This document shows positions 10,345 through 19,854 of a DNA stretch of 64,000 nucleotides, one piece after another; the stretch's first letter is position 1; the number at the start of each line of letters is the position of its first letter. The position numbers and the translations under genes were made by a program. The notes below the pieces were generated by a model that was not told the origin of the DNA, searched no databases, and saw only the letters and a list, made by a program, of their open reading frames with translations. This stretch comes from Citrobacter youngae ATCC 29220 (lineage in GTDB: Bacteria; Pseudomonadota; Gammaproteobacteria; Enterobacterales; Enterobacteriaceae). The stretch is taken from assembly GCF_000155975.1 (NCBI RefSeq), contig NZ_GG730299.1, positions 803,340-867,339 on the forward strand, written 5' to 3'.

Positions 10345-10719
10345 ATGGCTTCATCTGCATCTTCGCTTCGCAATGCTCTCATCGTACTCGCCAGCCTTCT
10401 GGCAGCACCCGCCGCATTGGCTCATGCTCACCTGACAAAACAAAGTCCGGCGGCGAATGCCGAAGTCACGGCATCTCCCCAGGCACTGACGCTGAATTTT
10501 TCTGAAGGCGTTGAGCCCGCATTCAGCGGCGCCACGCTGACCGGTCCACAAAAAGAAACGATCAAAACGGGCAAGGCGACCCGTAGCGATCGGGACAAAA
10601 CGCAACTGATTATTCCGCTTACTCAAACGCTGGAAGCCGGAAAATATACGGTGGACTGGCACGTTGTCTCCGTGGATGGTCACAAGACAAAGGGGCAATA
10701 TACCTTTAGCGTGAAATAA
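10345..10719 (+). CDS. copC: Periplasmic copper-binding protein CopC (YobA)
   Basis: 124 residues with a signal peptide ending ...AAPAALAHA. The mature protein begins with His (HAHL), the first copper ligand of CopC proteins. The immunoglobulin-like CopC fold is supported by the family block VDWHVVSVDGHKTKG near the C-terminus, whose His residues complete the metal site. It heads the copC-copD-yebY operon; copD starts 3 bases after its stop. The role is copper handling in the periplasm. Confidence 0.93.
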   Translation: MASSASSLRNALIVLASLLAAPAALAHAHLTKQSPAANAEVTASPQALTLNFSEGVEPAFSGATLTGPQKETIKTGKATRSDRDKTQLIIPLTQTLEAGKYTVDWHVVSVDGHKTKGQYTFSVK

Positions 10720-10722
10720 CCG

Positions 10723-11592
10723 ATGCTGGCATTTACCTGGGTTGCTCTGCGATTTATTCATTTTGCCACTTTGATGCTGGTGTTTGGCTGTGCGCTTTAC
10801 GGCGCATGGCTGGCTCCCGTTTCGGTTCGCCGTTTAATGATGCGTCGTTTTTTACGTCTGCAACGCCATGCGGCGGCGTGGAGTTTTATTAGCGCGACGC
10901 TCATGCTGGCGATCCAGGGTGGCTTAATGGGCTCAGGCTGGCGGGACGTAGTTTCTACTGACGTTTGGGGCGCCGTTTTGCAAACGCAATTTGGCGGCAT
11001 CTGGTTATGGCAGATTATCCTCGCGATGGTCACGTTTGTGATGACCATCATTGTGCCGCGCAATCTGTCGCGACTGCTGGTACTGCTGACGATTGCTCAG
11101 TTTATTTTGCTGGCTGGCGTCGGACATGCCACGCTGCATAGCGGCGTTCCTGGCGTAATTCAACGGGTTAACCATGCTTTGCATCTGGTTTGTGCCGCCG
11201 CCTGGTTTGGCGGCTTGCTGCCCGTACTCTACTGTATGAGAATGGCGCAGGGCCGCTGGCGGGATCAGGCCATCAGTACCATGATGCGTTTCTCCCGCTA
11301 TGGGCATCTTTTCGTGACGGGTGTTTTACTGACCGGGATAGTGAATGCGCTGTTTATTGTCGGTGTGTCCGGCTCCTGGCATATGGCCTATGGGCAACTG
11401 CTTTTGTTAAAAGGTGTCCTTGTCATGCTAATGGTGGCGATTGCGCTGGCGAATCGGTATGTTCTGGTACCACGCATGCAGGATAATGACTGTATGACTC
11501 TCTATTTCATTTGGATGACAAAACTGGAATGGGGAATAGGGGCTGTTGTGCTGGCGATTGTCAGCCTGTTTGCAACCCTCGAACCTTTTTGA
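10723..11592 (+). CDS. copD: Inner-membrane copper homeostasis protein CopD (YebZ)
   Basis: 289 residues with about eight predicted membrane helices, the E. coli YebZ size. CopD proteins are thought to move copper across the inner membrane together with CopC. Conserved-type His residues are visible in [19 protein letters not shown] and [15 protein letters not shown]. Translation should be coupled to copC (3-base gap) and to yebY (20-base gap). Confidence 0.92.
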   Translation: MLAFTWVALRFIHFATLMLVFGCALYGAWLAPVSVRRLMMRRFLRLQRHAAAWSFISATLMLAIQGGLMGSGWRDVVSTDVWGAVLQTQFGGIWLWQIILAMVTFVMTIIVPRNLSRLLVLLTIAQFILLAGVGHATLHSGVPGVIQRVNHALHLVCAAAWFGGLLPVLYCMRMAQGRWRDQAISTMMRFSRYGHLFVTGVLLTGIVNALFIVGVSGSWHMAYGQLLLLKGVLVMLMVAIALANRYVLVPRMQDNDCMTLYFIWMTKLEWGIGAVVLAIVSLFATLEPF

Positions 11593-11612
11593 TTGATGGA
11601 CTGGCAAAACGC

Positions 11613-11951
11613 ATGAAAAAAATCATTATCTCTTTACTACTACTGGCAAGTTCAGGGGCCGCGCTGGCAGCGCCGCAGGTCATCACCGTCAGCCGTTTTG
11701 AGGTTGGCAAAGACAAGTGGGCGTTTAATCGGGAAGAGGTGATGCTGACCTGCCGCGCAGGTAACGCGCTGTATGTCATTAATCCCAGCACGCTGGTGCA
11801 GTATCCGCTGAATGATGTTGCCAGACAACAGGTTGAGAGCGGTAAAACCACGGCGAAGCCGATTGAGATCATCCAGATTGATGATCCGGCGAAACCGGGC
11901 GAAAAAATGAGCCTGGCGCCTTTTGTGGAGCGCGCGGAAAAGCTCTGCTAA
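11613..11951 (+). CDS. yebY: Periplasmic DUF2511 protein YebY
   Basis: 112 residues starting at [20 protein letters not shown], a clear signal peptide; this start gives the family length, although the frame is open 34 codons upstream. Two cysteines (LTCRAGN and EKLC at the very end) probably form a disulfide. It is the third gene of the copper operon. Its function is not established beyond this association with copper. The message ends at the bidirectional hairpin 30 bases downstream. Confidence 0.92.
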   Translation: MKKIIISLLLLASSGAALAAPQVITVSRFEVGKDKWAFNREEVMLTCRAGNALYVINPSTLVQYPLNDVARQQVESGKTTAKPIEIIQIDDPAKPGEKMSLAPFVERAEKLC

Positions 11952-11981
11952 TTGTCAGATATAGCGTTCTGATTTCCAATA

Positions 11982-12021
11982 AAAAAACCGCAGGATCTCG
12001 CCAGAGAACCTGCGGTTTTTA
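11982..12021. terminator. Bidirectional terminator between yebY and SraC
   Basis: The stem AAAACCGCAGG/CCTGCGGTTTT, with seven A residues on the left and five T residues on the right, works in both directions. It ends yebY rightward and the antisense RNA SraC leftward. Confidence 0.9.
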
Positions 12022-12094
12022 CGTTCGGTCATGTGACAATCTGCCTTTTTTTCCGGCCACTTTAGCCGCGGACTGGAAAACCTGGCGCTGTCAT

Positions 12095-12105
12095 CTATTC
12101 TTAAA
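12095..12105 (+). promoter_or_regulatory. Sigma-S type -10 element of SdsR
   Basis: CTATTCTTAAA matches the extended sigma-S -10 pattern (CTAnnCTTAA) and lies just upstream of the SdsR 5' end. SdsR is strictly RpoS dependent in E. coli and Salmonella. Confidence 0.75.
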
Positions 12106-12107
12106 TG

Positions 12108-12210
12108 GCAGGGTAACTTAGCCTGCATTAATGCCAACTTTTAGCGCACGGCTCTCTCCCAAGAGCCATTTCCCTGGACCGAATACAGGAATCGTATTCG
12201 GTCTCTTTTT
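12108..12210 (+). ncRNA. sdsR: Hfq-dependent small RNA SdsR (RyeB)
   Basis: From about 12115 on, this stretch is nearly identical to E. coli/Salmonella SdsR: it contains TTAGCCTGCATTAATGCCAA and the central hairpin GGCTCTCTCCCAAGAGCC, and it ends with the terminator ACCGAATACAGGAATCGTAT followed by TCGGTCTCTTTTT. SdsR is a stationary-phase RNA that represses targets such as ompD, tolC and mutS. It lies between yebY and pphA, as in E. coli, overlapped by SraC on the other strand. Confidence 0.95.
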
Positions 12211-12493
12211 ATGCTGCTTGTAAATCAAATGGTTACAAGCAACGAACCGAAATCTTCCTGAATTTTTCCGAATTTCAGTATTCCGGTCTTTTTGGTTATA
12301 TCACATCCAAATCCAGTTTAACATTTCTTTTACAGCAAAATTAGAGCATCACGTAACGGTGAAAAATTCAGACGTATTTTGTTACCTCACGATCGTTTTC
12401 AACGATCGATAGATCATAAACGATCTGCAATACCAATTTTATCTGTGTGGATATAGCTGGTAGTTTGACCTCTTTATTTACAGGGGATTTAAA
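12211..12493. other. A/T-rich intergenic region before the orphan gene
   Basis: No ORF was seen here. It holds three CCGAA/CCTGAA-type repeats at 10-11 base spacing (12247-12272) and a perfect 8-bp inverted repeat with 3-base spacer at 12390-12408 (CGATCGTT TTC AACGATCG), followed by a partial third copy. Promoter sequences for the gene at 12494 must lie here. Confidence 0.5.
12390..12408. promoter_or_regulatory. Inverted repeat, candidate operator of the orphan gene
   Basis: CGATCGTTTTCAACGATCG is a perfect 8-bp inverted repeat around TTC, about 85 bases upstream of the orphan start. No following T-run exists, so it is not a terminator. I do not recognise the regulator. Confidence 0.4.
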
Positions 12494-12793
12494 TTGGCTC
12501 AATTTTCTGACGGGGTGAAAATAGTGATGGGGGGATTGGCGGTCGCGCTGATAGCCACCGTCGCTGAATTGGTTGTATTAATTTTCCCAGGTCAGGCTGC
12601 GCCCAGCGCTCCTCCGGTCATTTATCACATGTTGAAGTGCAAAGAGATTGCCCCGACGGACGTGGACTCGGCTGACGACCTGAGCCGAAAAATAAGCGAT
12701 CTGACGGAGCACTCCGATCGCGCAACATCTGTTTACTGCATTATCGGTTCGAAATCAGGGGAGTGGGATATTTACAACGGCTACGAGGGATAG
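12494..12793 (+). CDS. Orphan small membrane-anchored protein, unknown function
   Basis: 99 residues from a TTG start behind CAGGGGATTTAAA; ATG codons further in (12528) are weaker choices. An N-terminal hydrophobic helix (GGLAVALIATVAELVVLIF, about residues 13-31) suggests one membrane pass or an uncleaved signal. The soluble part has two cysteines (LKCKEI and VYCIIG) that could pair in the periplasm. I do not recognise the family. E. coli has no gene here between sdsR and pphA. It is followed 18 bases later by its own terminator, so it is a separate transcription unit. It may be accessory DNA; function cannot be inferred. Confidence 0.6.
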   Translation: MAQFSDGVKIVMGGLAVALIATVAELVVLIFPGQAAPSAPPVIYHMLKCKEIAPTDVDSADDLSRKISDLTEHSDRATSVYCIIGSKSGEWDIYNGYEG

Positions 12794-12811
12794 ACGGTTT
12801 ACTCTCTGATA

Positions 12812-12834
12812 GACCCGCTGTGGCGGGTTTTATC
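12812..12834 (+). terminator. Terminator of the orphan gene
   Basis: ACCCGCTGTGGCGGGTTTTA is a six-pair GC stem with a short loop and a T-run, 18 bases after the stop codon. Confidence 0.75.
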
Positions 12835-12861
12835 CCGAAATTTTACCGAATATATACCGAA
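12833..12861. repeat. Three direct repeats of TMCCGAA at 11-base period
   Basis: TCCCGAA (12833), TACCGAA (12844) and TACCGAA (12855) are spaced exactly 11 bases apart, one helical turn, on the same face of the DNA. The block CCGAAAT at 12835 resembles that at 12247 on the other side of the orphan gene. This could be a protein-binding array or a recombination relic. Confidence 0.5.
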
Positions 12862-13065
12862 ATACGGGTATGGATTTGAATATCTTGCGCTGATTTGATG
12901 CCGGTTGGTGCGGAGGAAATCAAAGAGAAGGTGTTTAATTTTTTGATTTCAATGCTTTTTAATGGAGTCTTCGTTGCTCTCGCTGCGTCCCATGAAAACC
13001 GTTCTCCCATTTCATGCCGCTATTGCTAAAGTTATAAGCAGGGGATATCGGGTACAGGAGGTCAA

Positions 13066-13707
13066 ATGGGACAGCCTGACAATATCTATCAGCGGGTAGA
13101 AGGAACAAACTGGCGTCACGTCTGGGTCGTTGGGGATCTCCACGGTTGCTTCTCGTTATTAATGGCTAAATTGCGCCAGTGCCATTTTGATCCCTGGCAG
13201 GACCTGCTGGTTTCAGTGGGCGATGTTATTGACCGCGGCCCTGACAGCATGCGTTGCCTGCACTTGCTGCGTACTCGCTGGATTGTGGCCGTCAGGGGGA
13301 ATCATGAGCAGATGGCGTTGGATGCACTGGCGACGGGAGAGCAACTGTCGTGGTTTATGAATGGCGGCGCGTGGTTTGCTCACGCGGAGCAGCCTGCGGC
13401 GACGCTGGCGCTGGAAGCGTGTCGGCAGTTACCCTGGATTCTGGAATTACGCTGCCAAAGTGGCATACACGTTGTTGCCCACGCCGATTACCCGGATGAT
13501 GATTACCAGTGGCAAAAAGAGGTCGATTTACAGCGGGTTCTGTGGGATCGCGCGCGGTTGATGAACAAAGGGAACGGCATACGCGGCGCGGATCACTTTT
13601 GGTTTGGCCATACGCCGCTGCGACATCGTCTGGACCGCGGTAATCTGCACTATATTGATACCGGCGCGGTATTTGGCGGCGAGTTAACGCTGGTGCAACT
13701 GCAATAA
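13066..13707 (+). CDS. pphA: Serine/threonine protein phosphatase 1 (PrpA)
   Basis: 213 residues, of the PPP metallophosphatase family close to phage lambda phosphatase. The three signature motifs are present: GDLHG near residue 24, GDVIDRGP near 50 and RGNHEQM near 76, binding two metal ions. A later His pair (HADYPDD and FGHTPLRH) completes the site. In E. coli it signals protein misfolding and acts on the CpxAR pathway. AGGAGGTCAA gives an excellent ribosome site. Its likeness to phage enzymes suggests ancient phage origin. The yebW stop abuts its stop codon on the opposite strand. Confidence 0.93.
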   Translation: MGQPDNIYQRVEGTNWRHVWVVGDLHGCFSLLMAKLRQCHFDPWQDLLVSVGDVIDRGPDSMRCLHLLRTRWIVAVRGNHEQMALDALATGEQLSWFMNGGAWFAHAEQPAATLALEACRQLPWILELRCQSGIHVVAHADYPDDDYQWQKEVDLQRVLWDRARLMNKGNGIRGADHFWFGHTPLRHRLDRGNLHYIDTGAVFGGELTLVQLQ

Positions 13708-13899
13708 TCAGAAATCACTGTATTCCTGGGCCGGACGCCAAAAGCTGTCGATGTAATCGTCTGCAGGCAAACATCCACCGTTACGAATACGCTGATCGTC
13801 CATCGATACCAGGCATTGCTGCTCCGTCTTGTAGACATCAACCACAATATCCTCACAACCGCCATCCAGATAGCACACAAAAAGAACCAGCGTGAACAT
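13708..13899 (-). CDS. yebW: Small DUF1482 protein YebW
   Basis: 63 residues when started at MFTLVLFVCYLDGGCEDIVV, exactly the E. coli size; an extra eight codons upstream are open but unsupported. Four cysteines (CYLDGGC, QQC and GGC) are conserved in kind. Function unknown. It ends on the base directly after the pphA stop, convergent, with no gap. Confidence 0.9.
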   Translation of the reverse strand: MFTLVLFVCYLDGGCEDIVVDVYKTEQQCLVSMDDQRIRNGGCLPADDYIDSFWRPAQEYSDF

Positions 13900-13973
13900 T
13901 CCATCCTCAAATGGTAAAGCCATACCTGTAGTGTAGAAGATGTTGATAGCGGCGGGAAATTAACTCTGGAAAT

Positions 13974-13999
13974 AACCCGTCTGGCGACGGGTTCTTTTT
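13974..13999 (+). terminator. Terminator (rightward), beyond yebW
   Basis: AACCCGTCTGGCGACGGGTT followed by CTTTTT. In rightward orientation it could stop pphA read-through; in leftward orientation the T-run is poor. Confidence 0.6.
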
Positions 14000-14002
14000 G
14001 AA

Positions 14003-14239
14003 TCAGGCAAGGCGCATGATCCAGGCATCTGACTTACGATCGTAGTGCTCGCGGAACAGAACAGAGTGTTCTCCATTCAGAAGGGCCGGGACGCTGGTGT
14101 CGGCATCCCAGGCGTCCAGTTGCATGCATAAATCCGGATCGGATTTACACGGAATGGTTAACGTTCGGTCCCCCGGCGATTCGCCATGCAGCTCGGCGTC
14201 GTCGATTTCAAAAGCGCCAATGCGCACACTGGTTTTCAT
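14003..14239 (-). CDS. yebV: DUF1480 protein YebV
   Basis: 78 residues from the second Met of an MMKTSV pair, the E. coli length. It is an acidic cytoplasmic protein with the block ELHGESPGDRTLTIPCKSDP. Function unknown; in E. coli it is associated with stationary phase. It lies 104 bases downstream of yebW's start on the same strand. Confidence 0.9.
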   Translation of the reverse strand: MKTSVRIGAFEIDDAELHGESPGDRTLTIPCKSDPDLCMQLDAWDADTSVPALLNGEHSVLFREHYDRKSDAWIMRLA

Positions 14240-14339
14240 CATCGTGCTCTCCGTTGATTTGCTGATTGTGGTACGACCAGTTAGGTCATCCATTTTTCAG
14301 CGTAGTCAACGTTAGCAAAAGCGCCAGTAAAAACGTGCG

Positions 14340-15761
14340 TTATCCTGTAAAGAGTTTGCCATCCCGGACAAGATCGCGTGGGTAGCTATTCTTTAATCGC
14401 GATCCAATACGTTTTGCCAGGCCGATCGGCTGATGCTGGAACGTAACCAGCACATCGTCGGTGGTTGGTGCGGTTTGTGGGTAGACATCCCGCCCGCGGT
14501 ACCACTCTTCGGCTTCGGCAAGGGTCAGTTCGAACGCATGACTATGATTTGGATTGGCGAGGGCGATGACGGCTTCATGCTGCCAGCGATACCCTTTATT
14601 GTGCGTTTCAGCCAGTTTAACCCCGAGTCGGGAAAAACGAACGTTGCCAATCAGCGGCTCAATCTCTGTTGGAAACAGCCAAATCTCTTTATCACGCTGC
14701 CACAGGCGCAAATTGTCTTCCCATTGCAATCCACAGGCGTTAGCGGCCTGGGTGATAAGGGCGGATTCACGTCCTTTCAGCGGGCTGAAGGGGAAGTTAC
14801 CCACTTTATATTTCGGTGCGGGTAGCGCAGGAATGGCGGCAGTTTTGCGTAAACGCGCGACGAAGAAACCTTCACAATCGTAAATCTGCGGGAAGACATG
14901 CAGGAATCCTTCCGGCGTCAGGGCGCGTTCGGCCTGCGGGAATAAATCGCCCAGCGGCAAAAACTCGACGGCATCCGGGTAGGTCTCAATCAACCACTGC
15001 ATGATGTTTTCATTTTCGTCACGGTTTAGCGTACAGGTTGAATAAACCAATATGCCGCCGGGACGCAGGGCGTGGAATGCGCTGTCGAGCAGGTCACGCT
15101 GGGTGGCGGCAATGTCCAGATTGCTTTCAACGGACCAGTTTTTTAGCGCATCCGGGTCTTTACGTATTACGCCTTCGCCGGAGCACGGCGCATCCAGCAG
15201 AACGGCATCGAATGTTTCTGGTAATGCTGCGCCAAATACCCGGCCATCAAAATGGGTCAGGGCGACATTGGCTATCCCGCAACGGCTAATATTGGCATGC
15301 AGGACTTTGACACGACTGGCGGAAAACTCATTCGCCAGAATCGCGCCGTGATTATTCATCCTGGCGGCAATTTGCGTGGTTTTGGAGCCGGGCGCTGCTG
15401 CGACATCCATTACGCGTTCCGGGGTATTGCCATCGGCAAACAGCGCGGCGACCGGCAGCATTGAGCTGGCTTCCTGAATGTAAAACAGGCCGCTCAGATG
15501 CTCTGCGGTGCTGCCGAGCGGCAGTGACTCTTCATCATCGCGTTCGATCCAGAAACCTTCAGCGCACCAGGGAACAGGGGTGAGCGACCAGTTGTACGGC
15601 GCTGTCAGGGTGAGGAAATCGGCAACGGAGATTTTCAGCGTATTGACGCGGATACTGCGGCGCAGCGGGCGCTGGCAGGCAGCGAGAAAATCATCGAATG
15701 AGAGCGTAGAAGGCATTGCTTCACGCATTTGGGTCAGAAAGGCGTCAGGAAAATAAGCCAC
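14340..15761 (-). CDS. rsmF: 16S rRNA m5C1407 methyltransferase RsmF
   Basis: 473 residues from a GTG start behind CGGTGGTACCAA, about six fewer than E. coli: four codons seem missing at the N-terminus (GTG-GCT runs straight into YFPDAFLTQ) and the C-terminus ends LFTG, two residues short. The enzyme makes m5C1407 in 16S rRNA within the 30S subunit using SAM. It has the Rossmann SAM motif [19 protein letters not shown], the catalytic pair of cysteines in DAPCSGEGV and YSTCTLN, and a C-terminal PUA-like region. The frame is open further upstream, over the letB end, but that part is not homologous. Confidence 0.92.
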   Translation of the reverse strand: MAYFPDAFLTQMREAMPSTLSFDDFLAACQRPLRRSIRVNTLKISVADFLTLTAPYNWSLTPVPWCAEGFWIERDDEESLPLGSTAEHLSGLFYIQEASSMLPVAALFADGNTPERVMDVAAAPGSKTTQIAARMNNHGAILANEFSASRVKVLHANISRCGIANVALTHFDGRVFGAALPETFDAVLLDAPCSGEGVIRKDPDALKNWSVESNLDIAATQRDLLDSAFHALRPGGILVYSTCTLNRDENENIMQWLIETYPDAVEFLPLGDLFPQAERALTPEGFLHVFPQIYDCEGFFVARLRKTAAIPALPAPKYKVGNFPFSPLKGRESALITQAANACGLQWEDNLRLWQRDKEIWLFPTEIEPLIGNVRFSRLGVKLAETHNKGYRWQHEAVIALANPNHSHAFELTLAEAEEWYRGRDVYPQTAPTTDDVLVTFQHQPIGLAKRIGSRLKNSYPRDLVRDGKLFTG

Positions 15762-15840
15762 TTGGTACCACCGACAAAAAAACAAGTGCGCAGTGTAGCA
15801 TAAGTGCTCCGGCGCGAGTACGCCGGAGCAAGGGGAGAGA

Positions 15841-18474
15841 TTACCGAGGCAGGGCGGTTCCCCATTCACGCCACTCTTTCGGTTCGCTTTCCTGCAACAG
15901 GAAGTGTTTCCCGGCCTGCGCTTTCGGCGCCAGCGGGGTGCCTGGCGGAGTAGCAAAGGCGATGCCGCCGCGAATGAACTGATTGAAGGTACCGGTCTTC
16001 ACGACGCCGCCGGTCAGGCCGAAGTCGAGGCTGTAGCCGGAAGCCAGCCAGAATACCGAGTTGTTACGCACCAGATGCTGGTAGCGTTGGCTGATGCGCA
16101 TAGCGACCATCACGCGATCGGAAAGAGAGCCCAGCGTCAGTCCGGTGACGGTTCCCACTTCAATACCTCTGAACAGAACTGGCGTACCGATATTCAGCGA
16201 ACCCGCTTCCGGCGCTTCCACGACGATACTCAGACCATCGAGATAACGAGAGTCGGTGATAGTGGCTTCCTGCAACTCAAAATCACGGCGTGGATTACCG
16301 CGTCCTGGTTCAACGTTGATATACGGCTGTAAGATCGTATCCAGATGCTCCACGCCCGCCGCTGAAATTTGCGGGGTAATCACGGAGAAGCGGGTGCCGC
16401 TACGCGCAAAGGTCTGGACGTACTCCGGATACAGAACCGCTTTGGCCTGAACTTCGTTACGGGCGGTGATCAGCTCAAGCGTCTGGATCTGGCCAATATC
16501 GATTCCCAGGTAGCGAATCGGCATACCGGCCGCCAGTTTACCGGCATCGAATGCGTGCAAGGTTATCTGGCCGCCCACCGCGCGCGCGGCGGTTTCTGAA
16601 GCATACAGGATCCGCTTATCGCCTTTGCGTTGGCTGGCGCTGGCGCCGCTCAGGTTGTCGAAGCTAATTGCGCCTTTAAGCGCTCGTGACAGGGGGGAAG
16701 CCTGAACGGTTAGACCGCTGCCGTTAAGCTGAACCTTTGCCCCGCCTTCGGCCCAGAACACGCTGTTGCTGGTCAGCAGGTTGCGATATTCTGGTTTGAT
16801 ATGCAGATCGATATCAAACGCATCGGCGCGGGGGCGAACGCTAATCACTTCGCCGACTTCGAATTTACGGTATAACACCACCGAACCGGCCTGCACATCC
16901 GGTAACGTCTCTGCGCTCAGGCTAACCGTGGTGGTTGGCAGATCGCTCAGGCTGTTCTCAATCGCTTTTTCCAGGTTGGCATACAGCGGGTAGCTTTTTT
17001 TCATTTCCCCCTTCGTACCAGGCAAAATACGAATGCCGCCGCTGATCCACTCACTGGCGCTGGCGCCAAGAAACTCTACGCCATCAAGTCCGACTTTGAC
17101 GTCCACTCGGCTGTTGACCACGAATTTACTGTCGCCTTGCACCAGCGCGCGATGCTGCGGTTCGATGGCGACGGTAAACGAAACGCCTTTGCTGGAGAGC
17201 GTGCGCTCAATAACCTGGCCGACCTGAACGCCGTGGAGAATCAGCGGTTGCCCGGCATCGATGCCGTAACTTTCCGGCGCGGTCAGCGTCAGCGTCATGA
17301 CGCCCGGATCGTGTAACAATGATTGCTCCGCAGGAATCACGGTAAACTGGTTACGCGGCTCGCCCTCACCGGGTATCAGTTCGAATGTTTTGCCCGTCAG
17401 CAGCGAGCTAATATTCGTATCGTTTAACGATAATTTAGGACTGTGTAATTCAATACGCGTGTTGTCGCGCAATAGCGTCACGACGCTGGGATCGACCGTC
17501 ATTTCACCGGTGACTTTCCCGCCAGGATTCAAATCCAGTTTGGTTAACTGACCGACTTCCAGTCCTTGATACATCAGCGAAGTTGAGCCAGCTTTAAGTC
17601 CGTCGCCGCCGGGCAAATCGAGTTTGACGATCACGCCGCGCTGGCTGTGCGCAAGATCCTGATACAAACCAAACGTGTCGTCGGCAACGGCGGGTTGAGA
17701 ATCTTCCGGCGAATCAAAAGCAATGGCGCCATTAACCAGCGCAGCCAGACTCTCCAGTTTTACCTTTGCGCCGCTGAGGCTGATATCCGCATCTACCCCT
17801 GATACATTCCAGAAACGACTGCCTTTTTTCACCAGATTGGTAAAGCGACGTTCAATCAGCACGTCGATGGTTACGCCCTGTTTATTGGGATTAATGGTGT
17901 AGTCATATACCCGACCTACCGGGATTTTGCGGAAATAAACCAGCGAACCGCTGTTAAGAGAACCGAGGTCGGGGGCACGCAGGTGCAGCATCAAATCGCC
18001 GTTGTTCAGGCGGTATTTGGGCTGTGTATCAAGCGCGACGAAATGATCTTCCGGCTCGCCGGTTCCGGGCATCATGCCGATGTAGTTGCCGCCAACCAAC
18101 GCATCCAGGCCAGAAACTCCCGCCAGGGACGCTTTCGGCGTTACCAGCCAGAACTGGGTATCTTTGCGCAGCGCATCTTTCATATTTGATTTGATGCTGA
18201 CGCGGACTTCAATTTTGCGCAGGTCTTTACTGAGGTTGATATCCTGCACCGTACCCACTTCGACGCCCTGATAGCGAACGGGAGTCCGGCCCGGCACAAT
18301 GCCGTCCGCCGACATAAAGTCAATGGTTACGGTATTGCCGCGATCTTCATAGCTTCCCCAGATAAGCCATCCGGCAATCATCAACGCGATGAACGGCAGC
18401 AGCCAGAACGGGGAGATACGGCGTTTTGTTTTAATTTGCGCTTCAGTCTGCGAAGCGGGCGTTTCCTGACTCAT
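15841..18474 (-). CDS. letB: Lipid transport tunnel protein LetB (YebT), seven MCE domains
   Basis: 877 residues, the E. coli length. After a short cytoplasmic start and one membrane helix ([18 protein letters not shown] near residue 24), seven MCE repeats follow, each with blocks like [14 protein letters not shown] or [12 protein letters not shown]. LetB forms a hexameric tube bridging inner and outer membrane in the periplasm, carrying phospholipids. It overlaps the letA 3' end by 32 bases, indicating an operon with coupled translation. Confidence 0.96.
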   Translation of the reverse strand: MSQETPASQTEAQIKTKRRISPFWLLPFIALMIAGWLIWGSYEDRGNTVTIDFMSADGIVPGRTPVRYQGVEVGTVQDINLSKDLRKIEVRVSIKSNMKDALRKDTQFWLVTPKASLAGVSGLDALVGGNYIGMMPGTGEPEDHFVALDTQPKYRLNNGDLMLHLRAPDLGSLNSGSLVYFRKIPVGRVYDYTINPNKQGVTIDVLIERRFTNLVKKGSRFWNVSGVDADISLSGAKVKLESLAALVNGAIAFDSPEDSQPAVADDTFGLYQDLAHSQRGVIVKLDLPGGDGLKAGSTSLMYQGLEVGQLTKLDLNPGGKVTGEMTVDPSVVTLLRDNTRIELHSPKLSLNDTNISSLLTGKTFELIPGEGEPRNQFTVIPAEQSLLHDPGVMTLTLTAPESYGIDAGQPLILHGVQVGQVIERTLSSKGVSFTVAIEPQHRALVQGDSKFVVNSRVDVKVGLDGVEFLGASASEWISGGIRILPGTKGEMKKSYPLYANLEKAIENSLSDLPTTTVSLSAETLPDVQAGSVVLYRKFEVGEVISVRPRADAFDIDLHIKPEYRNLLTSNSVFWAEGGAKVQLNGSGLTVQASPLSRALKGAISFDNLSGASASQRKGDKRILYASETAARAVGGQITLHAFDAGKLAAGMPIRYLGIDIGQIQTLELITARNEVQAKAVLYPEYVQTFARSGTRFSVITPQISAAGVEHLDTILQPYINVEPGRGNPRRDFELQEATITDSRYLDGLSIVVEAPEAGSLNIGTPVLFRGIEVGTVTGLTLGSLSDRVMVAMRISQRYQHLVRNNSVFWLASGYSLDFGLTGGVVKTGTFNQFIRGGIAFATPPGTPLAPKAQAGKHFLLQESEPKEWREWGTALPR

Positions 18475-19726
18475 GTGCATCCCAAAGTAAGCGGCTGTCC
18501 AGCCATTCCACTGCAAGAATAGTCAATATTACCGCTGCGCCGAAATAAAACGCAGCCGGTCCCATAGTAAAAGCAAGTATCTGATCGCGATTAATCAGCG
18601 ACATGGTTAAAGCGATAACAAAAAGATCCAGCATTGACCAGCGACCAATCCAGGTCACTATGCGCAGCAGTTTGATGCGGGTACGCAATCCTTGCTCACA
18701 GTTAAAATGGATGCTGATGAGCAACGTAAACATCACAATCACTTTGGTGAATGGCACCAGAATACTGGCGATAAACACGATCGCCGCCACGCCAATATTA
18801 CTGTTCGCCAGAGACAGTATGCCTGACATGATGGTGTCTTCCTGCCGACCGCCGTTGACATAAATAATCGAGATAGGCAGGAGGTTAGCAGGCAGCAGCA
18901 GGACAATCGAGGCCAGCAGAGCAGCCCAACACTTTTGGATACTTTGATTCCTGCGCCAGCGCAACGGTATATGGCAACGAGGGCAGCGACCACGGGCGTC
19001 CGGATAACCTGTAAAGTGACAGCCAAGGCATACGCGAAGCTTTTCATCGGGCCGACGAGCAGGCCTTTGCGGGTAAAAACGGTCCCAAAGCTGTTCTACG
19101 TTGAGGTGCGATAACGTCAAAATACTGAGGATCACCAGCGCAATAAAAGCAAACAGTCCCACTCCAGGCTGCAAATAAGCATAGTCCTGAACTTTAATCG
19201 ACGCGACGCCGATACCCACAAGATAGATATCGAGCATCACCCACTCTTTGAGTCTTTCCAGCATCAGTAGCACCGGGCGCAGGTTCATTCCGAGAATATT
19301 GCCAAACCACAGATATGCGATTGAGGTAACCAGAATAATCGGCGCGCCCGCGACGCAAAATAGCACGAAGGATGCGGTGAGTGGGTCACCCTGGCGGGTC
19401 ATTTGCCAGATACCCTGCATCACATTGGCGTCAATGCGTACACCGAGCAAAAAGATGTGTAAGAGCGGCTCTCCCCAGGCAAAGGGCATCAGCAACAACA
19501 TGGTGACCGCCATGGCCGCCAGTCGCGTTAAGGACCAGTCGCGCCCGTCACGAATTTTTGCCTGACAGCGTGGACAGAATGCGCTTTGGTGGGAACGCAT
19601 TTTTGGCAAGCTAAATATCAGGTCGCATTCAGGACAACGATGATAATGTGCACGGGGGAGCGCTTCACCGATGGACCTGATGGCTATTTTTTTTGTTGGC
19701 GTGATGCGTGATGTCGTAAGGGCCAT
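18443..19726 (-). CDS. letA: Inner-membrane lipid transport partner LetA (YebS)
   Basis: 427 residues with two PqiA-type halves. Each half begins with a zinc-ribbon-like pair of CxxC motifs (CPECDLIF with CPRCQAKI near the N-terminus; CLGCHFTGY with CPRCHIPL near residue 230) and continues with about four membrane helices. LetA works with LetB in lipid traffic between the membranes. It is the first gene of the pair. The 128-base gap to the divergent msrC should hold both promoters. Confidence 0.95.
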   Translation of the reverse strand: MALTTSRITPTKKIAIRSIGEALPRAHYHRCPECDLIFSLPKMRSHQSAFCPRCQAKIRDGRDWSLTRLAAMAVTMLLLMPFAWGEPLLHIFLLGVRIDANVMQGIWQMTRQGDPLTASFVLFCVAGAPIILVTSIAYLWFGNILGMNLRPVLLMLERLKEWVMLDIYLVGIGVASIKVQDYAYLQPGVGLFAFIALVILSILTLSHLNVEQLWDRFYPQRPARRPDEKLRVCLGCHFTGYPDARGRCPRCHIPLRWRRNQSIQKCWAALLASIVLLLPANLLPISIIYVNGGRQEDTIMSGILSLANSNIGVAAIVFIASILVPFTKVIVMFTLLISIHFNCEQGLRTRIKLLRIVTWIGRWSMLDLFVIALTMSLINRDQILAFTMGPAAFYFGAAVILTILAVEWLDSRLLWDAHESGNARFAD

Positions 19727-19854
19727 GTATCGCGAATCAAAATGTTGAAGTAATGTTATCTTAACTCATGACGGGAATGATCTTGAGCATTAACGCATTT
19801 AATGTTTATTTTAGTAGGCTGCAGTTTTAAGTAAGACAACTAAGTGATTACATA

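Larger units (their letters stand above)
11983..12236 (-). ncRNA. sraC: Small RNA SraC (RyeA), antisense to SdsR
   Basis: In E. coli and Salmonella a roughly 250-base RNA is made opposite SdsR and covers it completely. The locus here keeps SdsR and the leftward terminator at 11982-12021, so the same arrangement is inferred. The 5' end is placed only from the E. coli length, and no strong promoter could be read. Boundaries are approximate. Confidence 0.55.
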
